Source of the DNA: Mucor racemosus
Taxonomy: Eukaryota; Mucoromycota; Mucoromycetes; Mucorales; Mucoraceae
Direction of reading: 5' to 3'
Assembly (NCBI GenBank): GCA_027405735.1
Contig: JAPEHQ010000019.1
Location: forward strand, 749,001 to 813,000
DNA length: 64,000 nt
Shown here: positions 12,845 to 23,666 of the stretch, piece after piece
Layout: each line of letters opens with the position of its first letter
Position numbering within the stretch: position 1 is the stretch's first letter
The notes under the pieces: model-generated
What the model was told of the DNA's origin: nothing
The model's input: the letters and a program-made list of their open reading frames with translations, nothing else
Database searches by the model: none
Position numbers and translations under genes: made by a program

Positions 12845-13432
12845 GCATAATGATCTGCACAAAATGTTTTATTTTTGTTGTATTCCACCTACTAGTATCA
12901 TACATTATCACCTTCTACAGTATCAATACATCTTACAATCTATTGACTACGACATGTATTGAAGTGCAAGTCTTGATATCGGATATAAGAAACTCCTAGC
13001 GTACCAAGTTTAATCCAGTAATTACCAAGAACGCTTGGACCTCAATTATGACACCACATTATTTCATCCCAGCAGTTAACCAATCAAGTAGTTATCAAAT
13101 CAACATCCAAGCATATTTAGCGCAGCATTGAAACAACACAACTCACAAGCTCTGCAAGAACGGTTAAATTATGATTGATCCATTTCAATCCATAGATTAC
13201 TATCAAACAGATCCAATAGTTCAATAGTGCCTTAAATTACATCTCAGGATCTCAATGTCTAATCAATATAAAAGGCCATACTTTTACATCTAAATAAACG
13301 ATATCTTGTTTTTATTATACAGTTGAAGAACTGATTAATTACTCATTCTTTTATAATTGTATTCTTTTTTAAGTAATATTTATCAATCCTGAAAATATAC
13401 GACAATTTTGCCCATCTGTGCAGATCATTATG
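12845..13432. mobile_element. Candidate MITE-like insertion with short TIRs
   Basis: CATAATGATCTGCACA at 12846 faces its inverted copy near 13413-13428. The interior (about 550 bp) is mostly absent from the corresponding place in the inverted duplicate near 49735-49800, as expected if an element is inserted here or deleted there. It has no coding potential. Target duplications are not clear. Confidence 0.45.
12903..13018 (-). repeat. Dispersed repeat shared with 62900-63005
   Basis: About 110 bp is the reverse complement of 62900-63005 with few differences. The shared core includes ACGACATGTATTGAAGTGCA. It lies inside the candidate MITE at 12845-13432. Confidence 0.75.
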
Positions 13433-14689
13433 TCCATGGGAAGCATATTTCGGCCGTAGTAAACGTTCAAAGACATGCGCACAATTTTATAATAAAACAT
13501 TGAAAAACAAAAAGACTTAGTTTAGAAACCTTTATTTGCAAGCTTATTAAAATCTCGAGATATTTGACATCTTAGGTTAAGTTTTTAAGCGGGGGAAAGC
13601 AAGTGTTTTACTTTTAAAGCCTTTATACTTGCTGAGAAATTAATATGAATAGAAATACCTTTTTTGGAAATATTTTGTAGCATCTCAAGTATACGTTTGC
13701 ATTTTTTATTTCCTGATTATCTATTGAAATGGGGGCTCGCTCCGATTTTGAATATGCCCATATGAAATTGTATAATCAGATATGTACATTTAACTGAGCT
13801 TGAATCCGAAAAAGTGTTCAAATGGAAAAAAAATTCAAAAAAATCCAAAAAAACCTTGTATGTTTAATTACTCACAAAAATGCATAGTAAGTTGAATTCG
13901 TTGCATCCACAGATCTGGGTGCATTCCTTGCTTAAGATTACGACACAGTTTGATATGTTAAGTTCTACATTGCTGTGTATTATGTTATGAAGCTCCGTGT
14001 ATGCAGGAATATGGAACTAGTGTGTGTCACCTAGACTTGATTGGATATATGAATATATATAAATAGACTCATTTAAACAGGAGGTCATATAATTAGAGAA
14101 TGTGAATATAAAAGAAGATGGTTCGATCTTATAATAAAGTTCTTTAGTTTTAGTGTGCTCTTTCATTTTATAACAGTTTTCCTTTATTTTTATTAAATAA
14201 TTTAGTACATATTTTAGCTTTGAGATTAATATAATCTCCTGGCGTAACAGAATTAGCATATTAAATATTCTGGGCTTATTAGTTTTTAATTCTGAATCGA
14301 TCTGTGTAGGTTCTAAAAATATATTTCTCATAAATTCCCTAATAAATTTAATATAAAATTTTAACGGTTTTTGATCAAAAAGTACCCTTCATTCAAATGC
14401 AATCCTAAAATATTTTATTTTCACGTTATGCGCAACAAAATCATCTACAGAATGAGTATTTATACGTAGCTATGGCCCTATTTTTTGTGGGGATATTCAT
14501 TTTTTTGTCCATTTTTTTTGTATCGCCGAAAATTCAACCTTGTATATCCTCGTCCAAAATGAATCATTTTTTGTACATATTAAATATAATTAACGAAAAT
14601 AATGCGCAACAAAAGTATCTATTGGTCGAGCTATTGTTGAACCTTTTAGCTGCATTTTTCGTAGAGAAAACAAGACTTTTGCCCGTTTT

Positions 14690-14820
14690 TTTAAAAATTC
14701 AGAATTTGGGATGAGGGTATGCAGGGGAAAAATTGAAGTTAGAAACAAAAGTATCTCTTTGTACGCCTTTTTGAGGATATCTCGACGAAAAATCGATATT
14801 TTAAAAAAAAATTAAATTGG
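14690..14820 (+). repeat. Dispersed repeat shared with 63055-63185
   Basis: About 130 bp in the same orientation as 63055-63185, high identity, with the core TTCAGAATTTGGGATGAGGG. Non-coding. Confidence 0.8.
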
Positions 14821-15059
14821 GTCCAAGAGAGCTCAACAAGGTTGATGATATGGATGCAAAATAAAATACTGCTCAATTTAACCAATATTTTGAAATCCAC
14901 TACAAAAACGTCAAAAAAATGAGAAAAAAATAAAAGTGCTCAGAATTTTCATACTGAAATATGTTATAGAGCACTTCAAAACAAGTAAATTGTGTTTTTA
15001 AAAAAATTTAGTATGGTGCAATTTGTCGCAGAGATATGAAGGCTCAAATTTTTTAATTT

Positions 15060-15335
15060 TTAGCAGTGAAACACCTGTAAAAATTTGAAACATTAGCATT
15101 AAAAAAGTTATACCAATTGCAAAATAATAGGATATTTCTGGATACTTGTTTTTGAATTAAAATTGACCATCTCAAGTACATTGGTATATAATTTTTTCTT
15201 AGCGTTATTTAATGAAAAAAAATAGGGTAGGGATGAAAAGTAAGACCCAGTTTTCAAGGATAAAGCAGTGAATTTTACGTGTTTTTGAGTCTTTCGTGAG
15301 ATACAGAATAAATTTAGGAACGGATAGCATGATGA
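15060..15335 (-). repeat. Dispersed repeat shared (inverted) with 44125-44375
   Basis: About 270 bp is the reverse complement of 44125-44375. Shared landmarks are TATTTCTGGATACTTGTTTTT, read against AAAACAAGTATCCAAAAATA, and a degenerate GGGATGAAAAGT block. Non-coding. Confidence 0.75.
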
Positions 15336-15905
15336 AACCAATTTATATATGTCTAGAAGTGTCTAAGGTATACACTAAAAGCCTTTTTTAGTTGTTAGAA
15401 AAATTTGGTTTCCCCAATTGAGTTTGGAGACGAGGATCTTTTATTGAAACAAGGCTCATTGAGCGCCATATATGATCAATTAAATTATTTGTGTACATGT
15501 GTCTATTTATACTTTATATTTATGGGGTATACATGCATTTATCTACGGAAAATATGAGCCTGCCAAGCTTAATATATTATACAATAGTCGGTTTTCAAGG
15601 ATATGAAACAGCCATTTTTCAGAGCCAATTTCATTTCTGACTCGTATTGAAATGTAATAAGTTGCAGAACATTCCCGTCAAATTAAATAGAAGTAGTGAT
15701 ATGCCCCATATTTTATCGTCATAATGAATGGAATAGTTATGTATTGGTGTTTAGTATCATCAAGTAAAGATGAAATATGATATAGAGCTATAATTGTGCA
15801 TTATATCATACATTTTATTTTATTTTTACAAATATTGGTAACTAGCGAAAAGATTGAAAATTTGTCTTATCTAGGATAAAGATCCGTTTTACTGCAAACT
15901 GAATA

Positions 15906-16401
15906 CAGTCGTGATTCGATTTAGTGGACTCATGAATAACGGATTTTCGATTTAATGGACAGTTTGAAATCTCCCGTTTTTTTTTTCATAATTTTACTGC
16001 CTAAATCCACTGAATCGATTCAGTGGATAGTGGACAATTTCGTTTCTACCAGTCCACTATATTCGTAAAATATAAATACTATTGGATAAAACTGTATTTA
16101 GCCGGTAATAGCTTGATCTGGTAGCCATGAAATTAGAAGAAATATGGAGAATAACCAAATCACGTGCCTAATTTACCTCAGTTTTTTAATAAATTTCTTA
16201 TTATCCACTGTCTAATTCAGTTGCTCGAATATGAAAAGCCTTCATTAACAATATCATTTAATACTATAAACTAGTAACGCCTTTTTATTCTCATTTTTTG
16301 ATCCAATATTACGGAAAATGATTTATTCGATTTAGTGGAAAATTCGATTTAGTGGACACTTTTCTCCCTCCCAACGATTCCACTAAATCGAATCACGACT
16401 G
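15906..16401. mobile_element. pogo/Tc1-type MITE with TA target duplication
   Basis: A 496-bp non-coding element with TIRs of CAGTCGTGATTCGATTTAGT (extending GGA) at both ends in inverted orientation, flanked by TA at 15904-15905 and 16402-16403. The motif CGATTTAGTGGA repeats several times near the ends and in the interior. TA duplication with CAGT-type termini and a CGATTTA-like subterminal core resembles non-autonomous pogo/Tigger elements; that assignment is an inference. No transposase is encoded. Confidence 0.88.
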
Positions 16402-16403
16402 TA

Positions 16404-16770
16404 CACATATAAAAAAAATATAACAGAGAAGAGTCGCATTTAATGTTGTATAATAAATTATGATTTGTAATTGTCAAAAAAAAAAAACCTCTCTAAAAAG
16501 TAGGACTCTAAAGAACAAAGAGGATCTCGAGATTTATGTTTATTATCATCAAAAAGTAGAAAATAGTACAGTTTTTTATTGCATAATGTAATGTTTAAGA
16601 TGGGGATTAAGTATTATTAGATGAGTATATATATCTATATATACATAAAAGCAAAGTGGGGATGAGGAAATCTCTAATGATTCCTATACATTATAATTAA
16701 AATAGTGGGATATGTATTATATGTGTGTTGAATATTTTTGTGAAAGACAGTGAATGATATAGTATACAAT
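16404..16770. other. Intergenic spacer, probable 3' flank of the MFS gene
   Basis: AT-rich DNA with no ORF. It would hold the 3' UTR of the minus-strand transporter gene. Confidence 0.6.
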
Positions 16771-18730
16771 TTAAGCTTTTTGATGACCTTCTTGTGCTTG
16801 AGGCAAGACAACTTCATCAGTAGTCTTATATTCTTCATATCCATAAGTTTCAGTCTTTTCAACAGTAGTGGAATGTTCTGATCCTTGTCTACCACCAGCA
16901 ACAACAACAGTTTCGCCCATTGCGGCAGCACGAGCAGCTTCTTGTTCTTTCTCTTCCTTTTCAGCATCAAAGTTTTCAAGGCCAAATGTCTTCATGGGAA
17001 TAGTGAAACAGAAAGTAACAACAGCAATACAAATAGCAATGATGGACAAAACCATTTGCACGTGACCATAAGCTTTGACAACACCATTGTATTGTTCAGT
17101 AGGAAGTGCAAGAGCATAAGGAATACTACCGACAATTTGAGCATAATCATATTCACCAGGAACATTCTTTGCAATTTGTCCAGGAAGCATGTTATTCCAG
17201 ATGGAGCCAGCCATTGTAGAACCAATACTAGCTGCAATAGAACCACCAACTTGCATCATAGCTGTAGCAATAGCCATATCATCATGAGGAACAGATGATT
17301 GAATAGCAACAAGCATAGGAGTATACAAGAAACCGGATCCAATACCAACAACGGTTTGAGAAATAACAACAAATGCATCAGATGAAGTAGGTTGACGAGC
17401 ACCAATCATGAGACCAACACCGATAATAGTTAAACTAACACCAGCCCAGACAAATGGCTTCCAGACACGGAATCTCTTCATCAAGAAACCAACGATAACT
17501 TCACAAACAATGTATGATACATTATAACCTCTTTCGAGTAAAATGGCATCAGAGTAACTGAGATTACGAGAAATCATAAGATATGTGGTATAATATTGCC
17601 AGTTAGTAGATGAAATAATTGTAACGGTAGAAAGGGCACAGACACCATAGAGAGGAGTACGAGTCTCCCAGCGGGTGAGAGGGATAATTGGCTTGATAGC
17701 AAATTTCCATTCCCAAATAGCAAAAAGAGCCCAAGCAACAACGCCAGAACAAAGTGTACCAAGGGTTTTACCACTCTTCCAGCCACCCCAAGAGGGAAGT
17801 GCAAGAACCAAAGGAAGCAAGATAAGACAAAGACCAGCTACCAACAAAAGACTACCGATAATATCAATTTCAATTGCAAGCCAAACAACTTTATCCCAAA
17901 AAGATTTGTTCTCTTCTTTAGCAATCTTCTTTTGCTCTTCCTTGTATTCAGTCATAACGCCAGATCTTCTTACCTTGAAGAACAACTTCCAAAGAGTACC
18001 TATAAGAGGCAAAGAAGTAGCAAAAAGAATAATTGGGATTAAACCATAGCCCCAACGCCATTGACCTGCAGCATAAAGCTCATCACCAGCACGAGGAGCA
18101 AGGAAAAGATTGATAAGACCTGGAACATTGTAAATGGCTTGCATCAAACCACGGTTAACAACGTTAGTGAAATCAGCAATGGTAATTGGGCCAAGAATAG
18201 CGGCACCAGTATAACCAAAGGCATAAACAACTTGACCACCCTATTGAAAAAAAAAAAAAAATACATTAATATCTGCTTAAAAAAAAACAATACAATTACA
18301 AGAAGCTTACAACTAATGTTTCATAATTATTGGCAGTAGCCATGATAATATAGGCAACCATATAGAAAACGATAGCAACTGTATAACATTGAGCTCTACC
18401 ATAGATATCAGAGAGCTTCGAATATATGGGATAAAGAGCAGTTTCAAGGATATACAAGACAGTAGATAAAATACTGATCAAATTATTAGTTCTGAAAAGA
18501 GATGTAACATTGGTAGTAAGAGCAAATGAAATGTTGGATTCGAAATTCATGGCCCAAGACAAGAGAACAAGACTATATATAATGTTTTAATATGTCAAAT
18601 TGTAATGTAAATATATAAACCCTTACCCACTGAATAAAAGTACTTTGTCCCACTTGTTCCAGACAAGCTTATAGAGCTCTACAAGCTTAACACCTCGTAA
18701 TTTGGGTGCACTAGTCTCTACAGTAGACAT
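16771..18730 (-). CDS. MFS transporter, siderophore-iron (SIT/ARN) type
   Basis: A plasma-membrane or vesicular major facilitator protein, most like fungal siderophore-iron transporters, which import ferric siderophores by H+ symport. Three exons (18730-18627, 18572-18311, 18240-16771) join in frame, giving about 611 residues, the usual SIT length for a 14-helix MFS protein. N-terminal landmarks are SWAMNFESNISFALTT (helix 1) and SKLSDIYGRAQCY, the MFS loop 2-3 signature with Asp and Gly-Arg. The middle contains SWGGWKSGKTLGTL and NWQYYTTYLM. Later, MQVGGSIAASIGSTMAGSIW precedes a hydrophilic C-terminal tail. The long loop with QRWRWGYG-like spacing (GQWRWGYGLIPI) is also typical of SIT proteins. 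The substrate cannot be told from sequence. The first ATG of exon 1 is used because it starts a short cytosolic leader before helix 1. Confidence 0.88.
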
Positions 18731-20027
18731 TATTTATACGATTAATGAACTGATTAAAAAAAATTCCAAAATTATGAAATTTGATTGCCTTTATATACTA
18801 AAGTTTTCCCTTTTTTTTTTTTTTTTTTTTTTTTTGTATTTCTCCATTTTTATTCTAGATGATAAAAATTTAGGGTTTGAACCACGAAATTTTGCCTTTT
18901 TTATCATGTCTTTTTTTGTATATTATCTGATGATCAGATACATTTGTAACGGCTCTTGAACGTTGTAATAGAAAATATATCGCATTTGCGTGAGCTAGAA
19001 CAAGGGGAGAGCCATTGTGCATTTGAAACGCTTGATAATAGACACTTTATTAATGAAAAATAATTGCATAGCTATCGCTTTTTTTTTGTGATACTGTATT
19101 AGAGTTTTCCTGTATTAAAATGGTGGTAATTCTTACAACATAAGATGAGATTCTCCTGCAAGTTCCTATTTTTGTATTCAAAACCGCTCATTTCATTATC
19201 AGATCACTTGTTTTGTTGAATTAGACCCAAATTTATACGTGTAACAATTGATTTTACAGGTTCACCGTCTTTATACTTTGGCAAAGATTCCCGCAATCTT
19301 TTTGAAAAGCAGACTAAATTCGTATTTATAATCCAAAATTCACACTGGATGAAGAAGATATTTTTTGATCTGATATAACCAATGTCGAACAAGTTACAAT
19401 AGTACTGTAATCTTTTCCCCATAAGCAGTAATGCTTCTTTATTTTTCGTGTGTACAATATATATATACAAATTAATTAAACTTCAAGGTTGAATGCATGA
19501 TTGTTTGAAACAAATTACCTAAATATATATAATTATCTTATTTATTGATAAAAATGACAGCGATTAAGGTCTTTTCTCCTTCAAGATATATGAGAAAAAT
19601 ATCGCCAAATAAAATCAGATTAGATGTTGTTAGAAATAGTTGTTTTCTTGTGTTCCCAGATATCTGGTTCTAGTACATCTGATTAAAAGAAAAAACTTGA
19701 CAGTGTAACCTTTGCAGAAACGCCCGATTTCATCTACTGGTCTTTCATATTTTATAAAATAGAAAAAAAAACTTTTCAAAAGATATTTCAAGCTTATATA
19801 TATCTTGCTTTATCAGTTTCAAACAGATTTAATTATCTCTTTGGGGATTATTCTTGTATATGAATTTAATCATTAGTCGATTGAAAAACACCTCACATTG
19901 TAAATCAGGGCTCGAGATATTAAACATGCTTTTTTCTGCAGAGACATACTAAATGACAATTACCTAAGAGAAACTATTTTTATCCTGAAAAAAGAACCGG
20001 GTTTGAATGAATAAATGAATCTGAACA

Positions 20028-20062
<35 letters not shown>

Positions 20063-23000
20063 TGTGTCATCACAAGTTTCATGGCTTTTAAAGACCATAG
20101 TAGAGCACCCCCTCCCCTTCTTTTAGTATAAAATAGAAAAACTAGGTGATTTCTTATGTTCCACATTCATTTTAGAATGGTTTTGGATTGCAATTGCTTT
20201 TTATGATTAATTAAAAGGTGCAAAATGCTGTCAATTTCAATGAAAACATATCACTTTTTGATTTGTATCAACCCGATATATTATCAAAATGTTTCTAGGA
20301 ATTCCTTTTTGATCATTGTAGCACAGTGAAAACAAGGGGATTTGCGTTGTTTTTGCTCATCCACTCATATTTAGAACGCTAAATTGTGTTTATTATCCCA
20401 AAAAGAAAAAAAAAAAAGAAGAAGACGAAAAACATCCTCATTTGGCGTATTTTCAGCTTTGTTTTATCCCAACATGGAATGATATTGTACAAACTACGCA
20501 ATTTTTGCTACAAAAAAAAAGTGTGTTTAGAGGTAAAATCACAACCAAATTCCCTCTCTAAAATTATTAATGTATAGCATTCAATTTCTTTCATTGTCAA
20601 TGGAATAATCAAGAGATATAGAGTGTTTATCTTCGTACAAATTTAAAAGCAATGCCCCCCCTTTTTTTTAGTTATACTCAAAATTCAAGCATTGCATAGT
20701 GTAATACACGGTTTAGATCTTTAATGTATATTTATGGATATAAGCAATCGTTATAATCGCTTTAGAATACTAGGAAATGTCGTTTTGGAATGAAAAAGTA
20801 TCCCAAATAATAAATTTTGGGATTTGATGTTTGACAAGCCAAGCATTTTGAGTAGTTTAAAGTAATTTACTATAGATTTTTTTGCCGTTGTAAACATCCG
20901 TGAATTCATTTTGCTATTTTGTATAAACTAGAACTTAAATTTTGATTTTGTGCAATGAAACTGGGGTTACTTTTTGTAAGTAGTTCTATGGGTCTGTTTT
21001 GTGTATTTTCTGAGATTCTGAATTGTATGTAGTACATGTTCAACCATAAATAAATAGAGTGAATACTATAGTTTTTATAGGTTTATTTCAACATAAACAT
21101 TGAAGCAAACAACATGCGCAATATATACACATAAAGCAGAGATCACTGTAATTTTTCACAACGTTAACCATCCAGTGAAATCTGTTCACTGTTGGAAAAC
21201 CTTCTTTTTCAATTAAGAATACCTATATTCTTCAGGGCCATTAAAGTGTGAAAAAGTAAATGAATGGACGTAAAAATATATATATATTACTATAACAAAC
21301 TTTACATGTAAAATTTACATGTAAAAACATAATAGTTTTGTTTATCAAGGATATGGCTGCGTTAAGAAAAACTCTTTAAATTGTAATTTTACCCTAGTGA
21401 AACCTGAAAATGAACTGCTAATTAAAATATTTATCATCAAAACACTGTGCTTACGTATAAATGTAGTTTTCATACATTTACTAATTATTTAATGCATTTA
21501 TACATGCTGGTAATATCAGATACTCATGTACAGGATGTAAAGTTCTCTATAATTGTTTTATTTTATAAATAATCAGAAGAGGTACATTTATTGTAGACTT
21601 TATTGATAATATTTACATATAAACAAGTATTTTTGTACAGAACAAGAACTTTAGGGGAAGATGGTCGAATGATAAACGTGAATACAAAAGGGTAGTATTT
21701 TTTGTTAATGTTGCTTCGCATAATTTATAAATGATTTTGCTTCCTGGATCCCAGTTTTTACTCTCAATGATCATGAGAGCATTGCGATAGTAACCAGATG
21801 TAGCCCAGATATAATCTTGTAGAGGATTGCGACATACTCTAACTCAAGTTGCTTGAAATCTATTGTTATTGATTGTATTTATTTTGTGATTATTGTGGAT
21901 ATAGTTTCTCTTCTTTTACTTCATTGAGTAGTGCAGGGTTAAATATCTTGTTAATAACAAGTTAATATGAGACTAATAGCAGAGTAACCCTTTGCAGGTT
22001 TTTACCTTTTCTTGTAGCTTTGATAACAAAATCGTTCAATTACACATCAGAACTAGATAATTGCTGGTTTGGGAAGTTGGTTTCTTTAGATGGATTTACA
22101 TCTAAAGATCTAACCTTGATAAAAATGATTGATTTCCAAATTATCAGCTGAATAATCCGCATCACATACAGCATAATTATTTTAATTGAATGAATATGCT
22201 TCTAAAATATACAAATTAACCAGTGGTTGTACCTAGTTGTAGTTTGATTATTCCAAAGCAAAAAAAGAATATATATATATATATATAGCAATAGAATCAA
22301 AGGAGATCTCAATTGCATTTACAATCACTCTACCAAGATGTAGGGAAATTTCGCTATTTCAGAATAATCAATTTGGATCCTCCTCGAAGGAAAGACAGTT
22401 CAAGAAGGTGTACGCGAGCAACAATACTAAAAGGTGGACGGAAGGTGTACTGAAATTGTTAACTGAGTCCACTATTCAGATCATTAAACCTATAAAAAAG
22501 TTTGCATCTCACAAAAAATGTAATATAATGATATTTACCTTGGTAGATACCACTGGTTTCTTCATGAAAATGGGCTTTTGTGCATACGAAAAGGATGAAA
22601 CAGAGATGAAAAGGCAAAAAATAAAATAAAACAAAATAAAAAGCAAGATGGGATATAATGAGAAAAGGAACAGGCGTTCATCGTAAAATAGATAAAAAAG
22701 ACGATGTAGTGATTTAATCTCTAGATAATGACTTGCAGTAAGGTTTGTATTCAGATAACCGATAAATATCCATCTTCTATTTATTTCAATATGAAAAAGT
22801 TGAGCATTGTGTTTATCATACGCAATAATGCATTGTATACAACTCAACATAGGTTTGCGTCTATTATAATTATAAAGAAAATTTCTCGCTTGATGCATTT
22901 CCTTTGGCATTTGTTCTAGAAATTGATTGATATTAATCATTTCTACAGTAATTTTTGCTCGCATCTTATTGCTTACTACAAATGAAGCACAAATTAGAAT

Positions 23001-23194
23001 TCAAGGTATAAAAAACTCAAGATGGATATGGATGAGTATACTAGAAACTATCGCTTTATGATCTGAAAGCAAGCTTTTGTAGTAGTAAAATCATATTCAA
23101 TCACCGCCAAAATTATGATCGCCTGAATCGAAAAAAAATGCCATTTTTGGCTCTCAAGCCATAGCTGGGGTGTGTTTTATCCAATCAAGTGGTC
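18731..23194. other. Long AT-rich intergenic region, no gene seen
   Basis: About 4.5 kb with no supported coding region. It holds long homopolymer runs (T run near 18810-18835, A run of about 35 at 20029-20060), a TA microsatellite near 22270-22289, and a short palindromic ACATGTAAAATTTACATGT near 21303. Open frames here (19204, 19960, 20386, 22408, 22509) are dominated by simple sequence. The region probably includes the promoter of the MFS gene just right of 18730. Confidence 0.65.
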
Positions 23195-23350
23195 GGATAA
23201 TCTAGTTATTGGGTTTGAATTTATTTGTAAGCCAATAAAATTGCTTCGAATTCTAGTTATTGGGTTTTAATTCTAGTTATTGAGATTGAAATATTAGTTA
23301 TTGAGCTTCAAATATTAGTTTTTGAGTTTAAAAATATCATTTTGAGTTTA
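23195..23350 (+). repeat. Degenerate ~20-bp tandem repeat
   Basis: About six units based on AATTCTAGTTATTGGGTTT decay progressively from left to right (TTATTGGG, TTATTGAG, TTTTTGAG, ATTTTGAG). One unit near 23220-23250 is interrupted. Located about 320 bp upstream of the exonuclease gene. Confidence 0.75.
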
Positions 23351-23666
23351 AATGTACAAAATGTGCCTGATTTCAACAGATAATATCCAACAATCTACAG
23401 AAAAAATGATAAAACAAGTGAATCTTGTTGAGAAGTTTCATAGCCAAATAACAATAATCATACATTAAACCCCAATAAGTTAAAAATTAATCTTATTATT
23501 AAAATGAAGGGGTCTTAATAACCCTGCTTGACCTTGAAATGTCAATTAATCGCAATCTTAACCCCTGAGAGTTAATAAAAATATATAAATATGTAAAATC
23601 TGTCATAATAAAACCTTCGAGTTGTGCTTCATTATCTTAGATTTCTTATTCTAATTGATTCAAAAA

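Larger units (their letters stand above)
9712..13450 (+). repeat. Left copy of a large inverted, diverged duplication
   Basis: This stretch is the reverse complement, with divergence and indels, of about 49690-53137. Anchors: GTCCAACAATACAG at 9712 versus its complement near 53137; the block around 9770-9890 versus 52960-53090; the block around 12125-12165 versus 50465-50510; and the block around 12805-12850 versus 49800-49850. No ORF spans it. It may be an old large non-coding element or a segmental duplication. Confidence 0.75.
9486..15905. other. Gene-poor repeat desert
   Basis: No convincing coding region is seen in about 6.4 kb. Short open frames (for example at 11964, 12520, 14017, 14472 and 15108) are AT-rich, low-complexity and match nothing I recognise. 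The sequence is mostly diverged dispersed repeats that recur elsewhere in this window (35-38 kb, 44 kb, 49-53 kb, 55 kb and 63 kb); they are listed separately. Confidence 0.75.

Noticed and set aside
22408..22964. ORFs on both strands in the spacer before the exonuclease gene
   Set aside because: They overlap on opposite strands and are unrecognised, with no splice structure or conserved motifs.
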